DNA of 64,000 nucleotides from Verticillium longisporum (taxonomy: Eukaryota > Ascomycota > Sordariomycetes > Glomerellales > Plectosphaerellaceae): the NCBI GenBank assembly GCA_019188255.1, contig JAETXT010000008.1, positions 1,736,001-1,800,000 on the forward strand. The letters run 5' to 3'. Both the position numbers and the translations under genes were made by a program. The notes beneath the pieces were generated by a model. That model searched no databases. It saw only the letters and a list, made by a program, of their open reading frames with translations, and was not told where the DNA came from. Within the stretch, counting starts at the first letter, position 1. Every line of letters starts with the position of its first letter. Shown piece after piece: positions 1 through 13,400 of the stretch.

Positions 1-2337
1 CGCGGCAGTGGGACGTTGTATTCATGTGCCCCCCTCATCCCTCCCAATCCCCTTCTTTGCCGTTCCCCGATGCCAAGCGATAGCAGATGCTGTGTTGAAG
101 GGTGACCATCACGGGCCGCCGAGGCAACGAGGCTTGCCGGCTGGCTGCCCCGGCAAACGCGCTAGGGGCCAAGGCTGCACATGCTGCAACATTTTGGGAA
201 AGTCCCCTGACGAGTATCATGCAGTTCCGTTGAGGAGCACACCCCAGTCGCCGAAAGTTCGTCTCCTGGATCGACAAGGCGTTTGCAGGTGGAGAGCGCA
301 GTGAAGGCCGACTTAAGGAAGAAGAGGAAGATGAACATGGGATGGATGCAATACACCCTGATCGACATTTCTAAGGGTCCCTTTTGGGACAGGTGACAGG
401 ATTCTCGAACCACGATGGAAAGCTGGACCGACGAACACGGATCAGCGCTTTTGGGGGGTCGCAGCAGAGCAAGCCTCACGCGGGCCGGGCAGAAGCCAAG
501 ATGCAACACACAGAGTATAAATCGCGGCACACAGACTCGTGGCACATGCCGCGCGGGCGCGACCTGGTGGCGGCACGCAGGGCTTGGGGCCGCCGGTTCC
601 AAGGTGCATGGTTGGCGCCAAAACTGTTCGGAGACAGCCCCGATGTCGATACTCAAGGCCGAACAAAGTGAAGCTTGAGAACGAACATCTTCCACAAGTG
701 TTCGATGAAATTGATGAATCCGATGAACAAGATGAGGCGCCGGGCTCTTCTCACTTGGGAAAAGCGTCGCAGCTGGCGGGCCCCTTATTGTGATATCGCG
801 GGGCTCCCCCGGCAGACCCTCCACTGGCCATCGTGTTTCCAAGACTCTCGCGTGCCCCATTAGCCCATTTGGCAACAACCAACAGCAGGTGCTTTTTCTG
901 ACGGGAGATGGGTCCCTGGCGCCAATATGAGAGCAAGAGAACGAGCACATCTGCTAGGGAGACGCTTGTGAGTAAGGCCCCGCGGATTCGAATTGTACGT
1001 CATACACATTCTTACGCGCGTGGTCCACCAGAGAACCCCTGAGTCTCCCTGAAGTCTTTCAACAGGCAAAACATGCGTCTAGGATACTCTTACGTACTTA
1101 ATGTCCCTTGGCTTGATGCAACCACCGAGTCACTAAGGCAGGGAGCTAGGTCGCTTGCAGTAGGAGAGCAGCTGATCGCGACCCGCCGGACAGGGAGTCA
1201 ATTGGTATTGTGGCAAGTCCCATTTCCCTCGCCTCTCCAAGCTAGAGCGTCTGTCGCCAATCAGCAGCGTGCTAAAACTCTTCATCAAACGGATGGCACG
1301 CTACCAGAACCTTGCGCGTGGCCCCCGGTCCTGATACTGCGCGCACGATTCAGTCGCTTTGCGACATGCGAGAAAGATGCCTGGCGCTCAAGGCACCCTC
1401 GTGTTGACTGTCTTGGAGTGGTACCAAGGCCGAATCTGAGGGCGAGCAGGTGTGACTGGCAGGGGTCTCGAGCCCAGACCGAATGTAAACAGCGATGCTC
1501 TCTCAGTAAGGCCTAAAAAGAAATACCTATGAACGAAGAAGAGTCTAGATGCAAGCGATTGAGTTTTTTTCCGTTTGTCTAAAAACCGCCTGGCTGGTAA
1601 CGTGTTACCCAGGTCACGTTGGCACTGGTCAGCCAGCCAGGCTATTCAAAGAGACACCCTTCGTGCCACGATGGGCTCAGCTTTCCCGTCAGCTCGGCGC
1701 CATTGAGGCCAACCGTCCTATCATTGCGACGTATCGCGATGCAGGCTACAGCAGACGGCGGGCCTTGATGCCTCAAAGGGTATAGCCTCCTCTGGCCTGC
1801 TTCATGTCTGAACGAGGGGGAGGGTCGCCTTTCAGGATAGCTTGAAAGCCAAGCCTATCCCAATCTTCCCCATCTAGGTAGGCTGCGGTACCACAAGGAT
1901 CACGGCCTTGCCGACTCGGTCCTGCATGTCCACCCTGGCTCCATCATGCTGCCGAGCGTCCGACCTATGCCCCATCTTGCCCAGTCGGTGCGCCGTGATC
2001 CTCGGACGTCATTTCGCCCACCTCTCTGCTACCGTTCCCGACGGAGTGTGCAGCTTGAGGTGCTTGTCAACCCGAGACGCAGAGTCTGTTTGCTTATCAT
2101 CTCCGCCTTGCCCATCCACGCTCCTCATGCACTTTCCTTTCCTCTCCCCCATTCCCTTTCGAGCCGACATCGACAACCCCTCCTTCGAGCGCCCATCGCT
2201 CCCTTCGACAACAGCCTGCCGCATGCCAATTGACACGCAGAGCTGAGCTCGTTTATCGTCTCTTTGTCTCCTCTCCCTCCACAGAGCGACACCTCACCAG
2301 AATCTCAACCAGGCCAATCCGGTCGTCACCACTCACC
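1..2337. other. No recognisable gene; upstream region of the permease
   Basis: Normal base composition. Open frames exist on both strands (the longest spans about 160-950 on the minus strand) but their translations are rich in Cys, Pro, Arg and Ser, lack domain-like patterns, and show no intron-linked continuation, so I do not call them. From about 2090 to 2337 the plus strand is rich in pyrimidines (runs of C and T), as is common in fungal promoters and 5' leaders, and this runs directly into the permease start codon. Confidence 0.5.
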
Positions 2338-4216
2338 ATGTCTCACGTCCTCTCTCAGGACCCGGGCGCTCGCGACCCATACGCCGATCAATATGGTCGT
2401 GACATGTACTCCTCCGGTTACGAGAACGGCACCAACGGCGGCAAGAAGAGCTCTTTCGACATGCACCGTCGTGTCTCGGGCGTCGACGGCACCGCCGACA
2501 ACGTCCTCGAGTCTCTCGGCTACAAGCCTGAGCTGTCGCGCAACCGCTCCACCAAGCAGGTTGCCTTCATGTCCTTCGTCCTCGCCTCTATCCCCTACGG
2601 TCTCTCTACCACGCTTTACTACCCTCTTGTCGGTGGTGGTCCCGTCACTATCATCTGGGGCTGGCTCGCTGTTTCCATGATCATCGTCTGTGTCGCTGCC
2701 TCTCTCGGAGAGATCACCAGTGTTTATCCCACTGCCGGAGGTACTAACTTTCCCTCCGTAATCATCTCGCTGAGTGCTCGTGTTGTTGGCGATTCAATGC
2801 CGCCTGCTCTCGAGCGCTTCCAATCGTGATCATTGCTGACTGCTCGTGACCAGGTGTCTACTACCAGGCCTTCATGCTCGCACCCGCTTCTTGGCGTCGT
2901 GTTGCCAGTTGGATCTGTGGTTGGGCTTATGTCGTGGGCAACATTACCATTACTCTGGCCGTCAACTTCGGCACTAGCTTGTTCTTCGTCGGCTGCATCA
3001 ACGTGTTCGAGTCCGAACCCGGTGTCGGTATCTTCCAGTACGAGAACTACCAGCTGTACCTGATTTTCTTGGGTATCACGATTCTTTGCAACCTCGTGTC
3101 AGCCCTCGGCAACCGTTGGCTTCCCATTCTTGACGTATGTTCTTCGCCCATCACGCCGTGGCCGCCGTCTTAGCTTTCGGTTGATGCATTTCACTAACCT
3201 GCCCTCAGACTGCCGCCGTCTTCTGGACCTTCGCTGGTGTCCTTGCCATTATCATCACTGTTCTTGTCATGGCCAAGGGCGGTCGTCGCGATGCTGAGTT
3301 CGTCTTCACCCACTTCGAGCCCACCTCTGGATGGCCTGATGGCTGGGCCTTCATGGTCGGTCTTCTCCACGCCGGTTACGCCACCTCGTCCACGGGCATG
3401 ATCATTTCCATGTGCGAGGAGGTTCGCGACCCCTCAACCCAGGTTCCCAAGGCCATGGTTGCCACCATCTTCATCAACACTTTCGCTGGCCTCCTCTTCC
3501 TCATTCCCCTCGTCTTCGTCATGCCCGACATCAGCGAGCTCGTCCTCGCCCAGCAGCCCGTGCCCGCCATCATCAAGTCCGCCGTCGGCTCCCCTGGTGC
3601 CGCTATCGGCCTCTGCGTGCCTCTGCTTGTCCTCGCCCTCCTTTGCGGCATTGGCTGCACCACCGCTGCCTCTCGCTGCACCTGGGCTTTCGCCCGTGAC
3701 GGCGCCATTCCGGGCTCCCGCTGGTGGAAGACCATCAACCCTAAGCTCGATGTTCCTTTCAACGCCATGATGCTCTCCATGGTCGTTCAGATCCTGCTTG
3801 GCCTTCTGTGGTTCGGCTCATCGGCTGCCTTCAACGCCTTCTCTGGTGTTGGTGTCATTTCTCTGACTGCCGCTTACGCCACCCCCATTGCCATCAACCT
3901 GTTCACCGGCCGCCGTGCCGTCAAGGACGCCAAGTTTAGCCTCGGCAAGTTCGGCGTTGCTGCCAACATCATTGCTCTCGGTATGTGCCATGTGCCTGTT
4001 TCCAATACGTCTTCCCCTTCGCAACGCTAACGCTGTCCAGCTTGGTCCGCCCTCGCCATGCCCCTCTTCTGCATGCCTGCCACCGTTCCTGTCACTCTGA
4101 CCACGGTCAACTACGCCCCCGTCGTCTTCGTCTTCGCGACTCTCGTCTCGGCCGTGTGGTACGTCATCTGGGGCCACAAGAACTACGCCGGCCCTCCTTC
4201 CAACGAGATTTACTGA
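2338..4216 (+). CDS. APC-superfamily amino acid/choline permease, 4 exons
   Basis: Plasma-membrane proton-coupled uptake carrier of the amino acid-polyamine-organocation superfamily, closest in feel to fungal GABA/choline permeases. Exons 2338-2740, 2854-3134, 3209-3980 and 4041-4216 join in frame to 543 residues; introns of 113, 74 and 60 nt have GT-AG ends. The start ATG sits in the context CACCATG. A hydrophilic N-terminal tail of about 75 residues precedes roughly twelve hydrophobic segments. TAGGVYYQAFML in the third segment region, GWAYVVGN, and the cytosolic loop MCEEVRDPSTQVPKAM (the family's E-V-x-x-P...P-x-A signature) are characteristic. The C-terminus is short and polar (HKNYAGPPSNEIY). 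No defect seen. Substrate cannot be fixed from sequence: choline, GABA or a basic amino acid are all possible. Confidence 0.93.
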
Positions 4217-4690
4217 GGCCAGGCCAACCAACCACTCCTCGGCCCGGATACGATGATCGATCTCGATGTCTTCTGATAGAGAGGGCGATTATGAGGTTGA
4301 ACTTTGTTTTGGGATACACGGGTCTTGCTTCGATCTTACCTCCTGGGTCGGGCAATGAGGACGTAGGCAGGGATTGCTTTGCAGCCTTTTCTTTACATAG
4401 ACAATTGAGATACCCCAATGCTTTCAATTAATGCTCTGGCATGAAAATTTGTCGGTCTGTAGTGTGATTTGTCAGAGCTCGGAGCTTGAACCGCTGTCGT
4501 ACGGCCTGGAGTAAGAAACATTTGTATCTGCTTTGAGCTGCCCCAGGCACTCGAGAACTGGAGTACGCCAGATCAAGCTGTGGAGGTCTCAATCTGTTAA
4601 AGGATAGACCTGAAGCGGACGACAAACTACGCGCTGAAACTAGCGCAGCCAACTCTGAGCCGAGATCGCCATGACGTATAGCTGCTTCAC
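4217..4690. other. 3' flank of permease, no gene seen
   Basis: Normal composition, presumably holding the permease 3' UTR. No tRNA or protein recognised. The distal part may contain the unrecognisable 5' portion of the P450 relic that follows. Confidence 0.4.
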
Positions 4691-5556
4691 ATCGGACGCC
4701 ATATCGGGCTACAGCTTTGGCGAACCATTTGGTCTCCTTGACCGTGTTACTTGGAGGCCAAATTTCCGGGAGGCGACAACTTGCCGTATTAAAACCAGCT
4801 TTCGTGCATAGATTCTTTCCATTTATAGGCTCAGCAATTGCCTGGGGCAAATGGTTTGTGGGCTATTTCCCGGAAGACGCGGCGCTGCTTATTCGGACGT
4901 TATATATTGACATCCCCAACCGCGTCCATAAGACCCAGTCTGATCGTTGCGCTGGTATCCAGTATAAGCGTGCAACAGTCCTTGCCGATATTCTCCAATC
5001 GGAACTTCCAGAAAGCGAGAAAACGCTACAACGACTGGCCGCTGAGGCTATTTCAGTCGTCGCAGCTGGAACCGAGACAACGAGTTGGGCCTTGGCAGTA
5101 ATCACATAGCACCTATTGGATAAACAGGAGCTTCTTTCAACTCTGAGACAACAGCTACTTCAGGTTGTTCAATATCAACAAGCTCTTCCTGTGTGGACAG
5201 TATTAGAGAAGCTACCTTATCTGGGGGGCGGTTATCAAGGAAGGGCTACGACTATAGTATGGGGTTTCAAGCCGCACGGCACGCATACAAACGCAAGAGA
5301 GCCTCTTGTATCGAGGCGAGTTTGAAGAAAAGCCGGTTGAGCCGGTCGTTCCTCAAGCTTTTGCAATCGGCATATCGGCGGCCATTATTTATCACGATGA
5401 GTCAATATCAAAAAATCATACTCTTTTATACCAGAAGATGGCTCGATGAGCAGAACGAGGTCCGACAGGAGGTAAAGAGAGTTCTTCTTTCGTTCTCAAG
5501 AGGACGTCGAGGATGCACTGAAAAGGTAAGTCACACGCATTGTCCTTTAGGTGCTC

Positions 5557-6258
5557 CTACTATCTAGCGCTGCCGTCAATTCAATCAATTCAAATATCAG
5601 GGGTGGAATTGACTATTTGATATATTTCGGACTATAGATTTAACTATTTAGATTAATTGACTGGATTTGATATAGTTTGAATCAGTAAATGAAGCTATCG
5701 CTAACTACCTTAGATAATACGCATAGAAATGGCTACGGCTCTAGGGGGCTAGGTCTAGAGTTAGGTCTTGGGGACCAGGCAGGCGTTACGCTAGGAACAC
5801 TTAATAGAAGCTATATAGCTATTCTATAGGTATAAGATAGATGAATTCAGCTATCTAGGTAGGTAGGCTACGTAGGCTTAAGTAAGTAGAAGCAGGTCAC
5901 GTGCCTATAGGCAGGTCACGTGCCTATAGATAGGTTACGTGCCTATAGATAGGTCACGTGCCTATAGACAGGTCACGTGCCTATAGGTCAGGCCACAGGC
6001 CAGGCCATAGGCGGCTATAAGGCAGGGCTATAGGGTAGGCTATTCTATTCCGTAATAACGTATAACTCTATTTTTTAGTTATATAATCTACTAGAATATA
6101 GAAATCCCGAGATTTATATATAACTTAATAGCATTTAAATAGTTAATTAATTCGAATAGGGTAATTTGACTATTTGAATCGTGAAATAGGTATAATTTAA
6201 GTAGTTATTTAACTATTTGAATTAATAGGATTGAATTGACGGCAGCGCTGCTACTATT
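5557..6258. mobile_element. hAT-type MITE, complete, with 8-bp target duplication
   Basis: Non-coding 686-bp element (5565-6250) bounded by imperfect terminal inverted repeats: left end TAGCGCTGCCGTCAATTCAA, right end the reverse complement with the last base changed. It is flanked by CTACTATC (5557-5564) and CTACTATT (6251-6258), an 8-bp duplication with one C-to-T difference. An 8-bp duplication and ends starting TAG fit the hAT superfamily. It has no coding capacity and sits inside the P450 relic. A second copy is split between 6661 and 50487 (see there). Confidence 0.8.
5893..5987. repeat. Five-copy 19-bp tandem repeat with CACGTG core
   Basis: Five head-to-tail units starting at 5893, 5912, 5931, 5950 and 5969, consensus CAGGTCACGTGCCTATAGR. 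Four contain the palindrome CACGTG (an E-box-like core); the third has TACGTG, a C-to-T change. The array lies in the middle of the MITE. Confidence 0.9.
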
Positions 6259-6457
6259 AGAGACTCAAGTCTAACGCTTCTAGAGCTCCAGCCTGGCACT
6301 CTGTGAGCTCTATCTCACCCTCGCAGCCCTTATTTTGCGTATTACGCCACGCATGCAACTGTACGAGACAACTGAAAGGGACATGGCCTACAACCATGAT
6401 ATAGTTGTACTTCTATCTATTGGGGGAACTAATAGTGTTCGTATTATTATCGAGTGA

Positions 6458-6652
6458 AGAAGTATCTGTTAAGAGGCATCTACGGAGTCAAGGATCAGGG
6501 GGTCTTGGAGGGCTATTTTAGGGGCTTAAGACTAAGGGAGCGCATATATAAGGACTGCGGAGGGCCAGAAATCAGGGGTATCCTAGCCCTATACCTAATA
6601 GTTAACTGCGGATATCGCCTGCTGGAGACCTTTTCACTCTACTCGTTCTACC
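6458..6652. other. Unrecognised stretch between P450 relic and MITE copy 2
   Basis: An open frame continues on the plus strand through here to 6663 (start as ATG or alternative start near 6454; translation KKYLLRGIYGVKDQG...), but I recognise no family, and codon composition does not resemble the intact genes of the window. It ends in the MITE terminal repeat, so it may be chance or an older degraded element. Confidence 0.3.
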
Positions 6653-6806
6653 GCCTTAATTAGCGCTGCTATCAATTCAATTAATTCAAATATCGGGAGT
6701 GGAATTAACTATTTAATATATTTCGGATTATAGATTTAACTATTTAAATTAATTAACGAGATTTAATATAATTTAAATTAGTAAATAAAGCTATTACTAA
6801 CTAGAC
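6653..6806 (+). mobile_element. Left half of split hAT MITE copy 2, RIP-mutated
   Basis: From 6661 the sequence repeats the left end of the MITE at 5565 for about 145 bp with mainly C-to-T and G-to-A changes (TAGCGCTGCTATCAATTC versus TAGCGCTGCCGTCAATTC). It is preceded by the 8-mer GCCTTAAT (6653-6660). The matching right half, in inverted orientation and with the same 8-mer, lies at 50479-50690. Confidence 0.8.
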
Positions 6807-7151
6807 GATTTACTAGAATAATTAACATTTATAGTATTAAATACTTAAGCCCTCCTAGTATAATAGCGCTACTATAAAGCTAATTTCTAAAGTACTAGAC
6901 CTCTTCTAGTATATCTAAAGCTATTATAAGCCTCTACGATATTAGTATAAGCTTTATAAAGCTAAATGCCCTCTTATAATCGGTAGCTATTACTAGGATA
7001 GTAAGGATATTAAGGGCTAAGCGGCTAATTATAGGGAACGCCTCCTCTTAACTTATCTATTAATTAATAGGGTCCTTAATATTAATAATCTATATTAGGT
7101 CGAAATAGAGGTATTAATCGAGTTTAGAGTCTATTAGAATTATTCTCTAAT

Positions 7152-7438
7152 TATTAAGAGGGCTTTACTACTTATATAAACCCCGTTTCATTGCTTTAGC
7201 TATGCCTGAGAGCTCTGAATAGGTAGGGTAGGTAATATAAGTCTTATAATATAGTTAATGATCTCTCTCTAAATTACTACTACCTACGTAAGTCAGATAT
7301 ACCTATCTAATTCACCGATTACGTAAGCTATAATTCACGTACTCCTAAGAGCTATGAATCCCAGCCACGGTGATCACTATATCGGTAATCCCCTACTAAG
7401 ATCACCGCCCTAGGGAATCCCCTAATATTAGTTTAATA
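7152..7438. repeat. Left LTR of copia-like element 1
   Basis: 287 bp, same length as the partner at 14343-14629, differing mainly by C/T and G/A changes. Confidence 0.85.
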
Positions 7439-10400
7439 CTAGCTCTCTTTTCTTTATAGATAGAATAGCCGTAAGAACTAATATTAGGAGCTATCGCTAG
7501 GGTCGATAGCTGCTCTAATATGCTTCCAATCTCTAGTCTTCAGCGCATTAGATCTACTCTTTTAGCCTTAAAGTAAATAATTAATAGTAGGAGAATAATA
7601 AATAGGATAAGGAAAACGTAGCTTAATCCTACTATTCCTATAAGCGTTAGGTCCCTTATTCCTAATACCTTAGAGTAATGGAATTGCTTATAAATAGCTC
7701 TTTAAGGAAATAAATTAAATTATAATTTAAATAATAGGAATAAGCGGTTAAATCCCTTTAATAAAGGAAATAAATAATAATCTAATAATATAATAAATAA
7801 TTAAATAGTACTCTTATAATAGCTAAATACGTACTCTTAATGCCTCTAAATTACTAATATACTAATAGAAAGTAAAAGAATAATTATTATTCTCCTTTAT
7901 TAGCTTTCCTATTAGAATAATAGAATTAAACTACCTTTAAAAGAGAATAATAGAATTAAACTACTTAAATAGAATTAATAGATCCTATTTAGCTAGTCTA
8001 GTAAATACTATACTCTATAGATTTATATATCTAGTTAATAAATTATAGTAATTCTATTCTATTTACCTTTCCCTCTCCTTATATCGACTTCTTTATTTTT
8101 AGATTAGCTAGCCTAATCTACTATTTTAGAGCTCTAACGATTAATAAATCCCCCTTTTTACTACTCTCTCTCTCTCCCTCTTTCTCTCTTCCTAGCCTCG
8201 ATAATACTACTTAAGCATAAAACCCCTATACCTATTGCCCCTCCCGCTAAGAGAGCGGCAAAGCGTAAGAACTTAATTAGCACTAATTATAGGAGCTACT
8301 AATCTAGGATATAACGTATATATATAGTAATATTCGCAAAGTCCCCTACTTAGGGTACTTAAAGTCTTATCTTACCGGTAAATAAACTAAAACTAGCGCT
8401 AATAGTATATACTATAATTTAGAGCCTAAGGGTTCCTATTATTATAAGTATACCTCTAGGCATTCTTATAAATAAATATAAGCTTCTACGATCTTTATTT
8501 CTAATATCTATAGCTCTAACGATTATTATCTTTAGTCCGGTTAGGGTATTTAAGCCTACTATAAAGTTTTTAATTACCTAGGATAAAAATAATAAACTAG
8601 TAAATTCTCTTCCCTTTTCTTTTCCTTAATTATCTAATTATATAATTAGCTAATAGGGGATATAGGATATAGAAAAATAGCGTACTATTATTAAAGGTAT
8701 ATTAACGATTACTAAAGAGGAGGAGGCTAAGGGGGGTAATAACCTTAATAAAGACCTAGATAGTCTTAATAATACTAAGTATAAAGTAGCTAAGCGGGCT
8801 ATAGCTCTATAGCTCTTTAATTACCTCTAATAGGACTTACTAGAGTAATTAAACTCGGAGTCTTCGGACTCTAAGGCCTAGTCGTCTTATAGATTAGTTA
8901 CTTCGCTATTTTATTAATTATAGGGTAGCTATTTTTAGGGTATAGCTAATCGTTACTAATTTTAATTACTTTTACCCCCTAACTATTCTTTTCTTAATAT
9001 TTAACCTAATTATAATTTTATTAGAGCTTACTAGCGCTTTTAGTACCTAGTTTAGAGCTCCCTTAATTATTAAATCTATAGAGTTATCTCCTTCTACGAT
9101 CTAGTAAATTTCGTTAACTTTATATTCTTTATAGCTTTACTATAATACTATAAGATCTATTATTAAGCGTTTCTCTACTATTATGCTTAGTTAAACTAAG
9201 TATTAGTAGAGCAAATAGCTATTAATATAGATAATTATTTATAGGAGTAGTAATTCTAAGCATTTATAGATCTCTTAGAGCATCTATTTAAGGATATAAA
9301 CTATATCGAAGCCGCTAATTATCCTATAGATTTCGCTAGCTAGAACTAAATATATAATCCATTTATATTTAATAGATTACTAATAGAGAATATTATTATA
9401 TACTATAAAAGCGTTCTCTTAATCGTAGGAACGTTCATTACTAAGGAGGATAATAAATCCGATCTATAAACTAAGGTCCTTATTATTAGCGAAGGAGCTA
9501 TTAATAAATATATATAATTAGGCTATTAATAGATCGAGGTATATATAATTCAAGCTATAGCCTATATTAGCGATCTACTATTATATATATTTATTAAGCT
9601 ATTTAAAGTCGTCCTCCTATAAGTTCTTAGCTTAGGCTATAATAGAGAAATCGAAGGCTACCTCTAATTAATAGGTTAAAGTAATATAGGTACTATAAGC
9701 TCTCTAGGCGATATATTCCTATTCTAAGCTCGTTATCCTTAGAGTTACTAGCTCTAGGCGATTACCTTAGCCTTTCTATTAAATCGTAAGATCTTTAATT
9801 CTAACTTTAATAATATAGCTATTAAAGATATTATTAGATCTTATATTAAGAATGGAAGTAGGCTTTACCTAGAAGCTAGCGCTTTCGAGCTCTATTTATT
9901 CCTTTTATATAAATATAGGCTCTCCGAGGTTAAGGGTATTATTAATCTATATTCCGATTAGTCTAAAGCTCTCTCTAGCTCTAATTAGAAGTAAATATAG
10001 ATCGTAGCCTATTAGAATAGTATTTAAGCGCTCTCTATAATAGCGTTAATAGATTATAAATTAATAGAGACCTAATCCTATAATACTATAGAGCGGCTTT
10101 ATAATATAGAAGACGATTCTATTAAAGTATCTATATTATAGCTCTTTAGGAATATATAGGAGAACGTTATATAATAGATCTATAGTGCTCTAAGTATAGG
10201 CTTAATTAATATTACGGAGCATTAACTAGTAGCTACGTTACTATAGTATTAGGGTAATCGCTAGGATTAATCGTTAATTATAGCGTATAATCGTAAGCGA
10301 TTATATTAATAGGGTTATCTTCTCCTAATTACTATATCCTTAAATTATTAATCTTAATTTCTTATATAGGGCTTAAAGGAGGCCTTTTACTTCTCTTATA

Positions 10401-13400
10401 AGCTAGTATCTAAAGATCTTAGTACTAGGAAATATAGATCTCCTAATTAATATAATTACTCTAGCTACTAGGAGTAAGTCGATTTCCTCCTAGTCGGACT
10501 ATTTAAATAGCTTCCTAGGGGTCGTTATTCTACTTTTATTATATAATTAAATAGCTAGGTTATACCCCTACTATTCCCTTTTAATAAAAAATTAATATTC
10601 GATCTATAAAATCCTAGTTATATTACTCTTACGATCTATAAAAGCTACCTATAATAGATTCGTAGTATTTATTAACTTCCTAGGTCTTTTATATCGTTAT
10701 AATAGAATTAGCTCTAGGTATTTAAATAGTTCTAGGGTCTTTAGAGTTCGAATTACTATTATCTCCCTAGCCTATTAATCTAGCGATCTATTATATAGCT
10801 TAATATATATTCCTCTAAACTCCGTTAAGCTATTAACTATTTCGATTATAACTACTATATTAGAAACCGATATAACTTTATAGGGACCGGTCTATTTCTC
10901 CTATTCTCGGAATATAAGAATATCGCTTCCTAGCTCTAGCGATCTCAGTAATAACTACTTAATATCTAGTCCATTATAGGTATTAAGAGCATTATTAACC
11001 TTCCGCTTAGTAATTATTCGCTAAAGCTCTACTATCGCCTTATTAACCGCTTTAGCGTATTATGCCTAGATCGTAATAAGCGCTAAGTTAATAGTAATCC
11101 TGGGTATCGCCCTGAATATAAGTAATATAGGCATTAATCTATTAAGCTTAGTAATATCGTTTATTACCTTTATAGTTCCTTAAAATAGTAATTCTAGGCT
11201 CGTATTATAAGACTCTACTTTTAAGATCTTATATACTCTATATATCGGCTTATAGTAGCTCTTAACCTTGCCGATTAACTAATAGGCCTCTATAGGGATC
11301 TAATAGTAGCTTATACCTAGGAGGCGTACCTCTACCTTAAACTCTATAGAAGTAAAGTTTATTCTAGTATTAATAGTTACGACGTTTAGAGGCCTAAGGT
11401 ATATATCTAATTAGTACCTCTTAAGAGCTTCCTATATTATATAAACTATAAAATTAGGAATAAAAGTTATAGACTAGAATCCTATATTTATATCGATTAT
11501 ATAAAGGATAGGCTTTCTATCTAAATATATAATATCGATTAAAATCTTATAATTAAAGTTAATATCTAACTTTAAAGTAAACATAAAATATTATAGAGAT
11601 TTCCCTTTAATCTAATAATAGTAATAGAAGCGATTTATTAGCTCTAGAGCGTCCTAATTAACGTTATAGTTTACTCTTTAGAATAGATTCTATAGTTTCT
11701 TAATAGATAGGTAGCCGAATCGCTTATAAATCTAGTAGAGCTCTATTTCTATTAGAAACGCTATTCTATTACTCTTTATTCCTATTATATATATAATCCC
11801 GGAGCTAGTATAGGTCTTTATATCTAAGAAGAACTATAAATAGCCCTATTTATAGAAGATAAGTATACGCTCCTAGAGCTCCCTAATACGCTTTATTAGC
11901 TTATTATAAATATTATCTAAATAGACTCCGAGATCGTCTATATCCTTAATATAAAGTAGGAATAGGGTATCTATTAGGACGATATAGAACTTAATTCTCT
12001 TAATTAATATTAGAACCGTAATCTCCTCTATTATAGATATAGGGTTTCCTACTCTAAATCTTACTCTAGCCCTTATTCCCTATTTATTAATTATTAGGCC
12101 TAGTATTAGGGCTATTAGGGCCCTTATTTATAAAGCTCCTATTATAGAAACTAATACTACGTTTATATTAGAGATAATACTATATTATATAGAAGTACTA
12201 TTAATCTAATACTAAGTAAAGAGCTACTCTATTAGAGCTATTATTTTAGCTTTCGGACTATTCCCTTTAATTCTATATTAGAATAACTTATTTACTAGGA
12301 AGTATATAATATAAGTATTTATTAATTTACTCTCGGGATTAGACTTAAAAGTATCGTCTATTCCTAGCTTATCGGAAATAGGATTATCTAATTCCGAGCT
12401 CTTAATAGGTTCTATTATTATTAAAAACTAATAGTATCCCTTGTATTAATCCTTATATACTTCCTATATATATTTCTATTACTCTTTCGAACGTTATTAC
12501 TCTTTAGGAGAGTACTTCGTTAATCTATAATCTAGTTTAGAGTATATCTAGTATTTACGAATTCTAGATAGTTAACGATTATTAGTTCTACGTACTAACT
12601 ACTCTCTACAATCTCCCCTTCTATTAGCTTAATAATATCCGCTCCTATAATATCTATTAATATAGAAGTGCCTAGGCATTCTAATATTCTCCTCTACCTT
12701 TAGTATACTCTTAAGCTATATAGATAATATATTAAAAGATCGCTCCGGCTTTATTAGTATAATCTTTAATTCTAGGACGCCTTAAACTACCCTTAGAGTA
12801 TTTATATAGAGATAAATCTCTTCCTTAAATATAGGGCTAAGTATTCTCTAGTACTATTAAAGCCTATCTAGAAGGATCTAGAGAACTTCTATTTATAGCT
12901 TTCCTATATTATTAGCTTCTACTATTATAGAATAGAACGTTATCGAGCTTTAATTTATATAATACTATACTCTATTAATCTCCGAATCGAACTATTATTT
13001 AATTATTAAATATATTTAATAGAGTCCTATACTCTAATTTATATATTCTAGGAAGAAAGTTTATATATATCCTAAAAACATATTTAGGAAGAGTATATAG
13101 AGCTATATATAGCGGATTTATAATAATTTATAAACGTCTATAAAGATATATATTTTATTATTAAGGATATTATATATCTCCTTAGAGTAATTAGTCTCTT
13201 TATTCTAAAGTAATATAAATTATTTAATTATAGTTCTATCGATTAGTAAATTTACTAATTTATATAATAATAGAATATAGTACTAAGCTAATAGGTTCTA
13301 AGTAATATTTAGGGATAGGGTCTTATTTCTTTATAATTAAAGCGTAATCTCTTATTAACTAGATTACCTACTCTATTAATTAGATAACCCTAGAACTAGG

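Larger units (their letters stand above)
4690..6457 (+). pseudogene. Cytochrome P450 relic, frameshifted and split by a MITE
   Basis: Remnant of a microsomal fungal cytochrome P450 monooxygenase. Pieces appear in the right order in shifting frames: GYSFGEPFGLLD near 4705 (the DxxxxYxFG region), the I-helix oxygen-binding motif AGTETTSW at about 5065-5090, a stop (TAG, 5107), an ExxR-region piece EKLPYLG near 5205, PEXXR/ERW-like residues ending RWLDEQNE near 5440, and the haem loop FSRGRRGC with its Cys codon at 5514-5516. A donor-like GTAAGT follows at 5526. The frame resumes after the MITE with SLALCELYLTLAALILR (about 6282-6335) and the usual family C-terminus MQLYETTERDMAYNHD, ending in TGA 6455-6457. 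The start is not recognisable. At least three frame changes and a stop make it non-functional. The MITE lies in what was probably the intron after the haem exon. Confidence 0.85.

Noticed and set aside
162..950. 262-codon open frame on the minus strand as a gene
   Set aside because: Composition is rich in Cys/Pro/Ser/Arg, no motif is recognisable and several other frames are open in the same GC-rich stretch.
5893..5987. CRISPR-like array
   Set aside because: Units are direct tandem repeats without spacers, in a eukaryotic genome.
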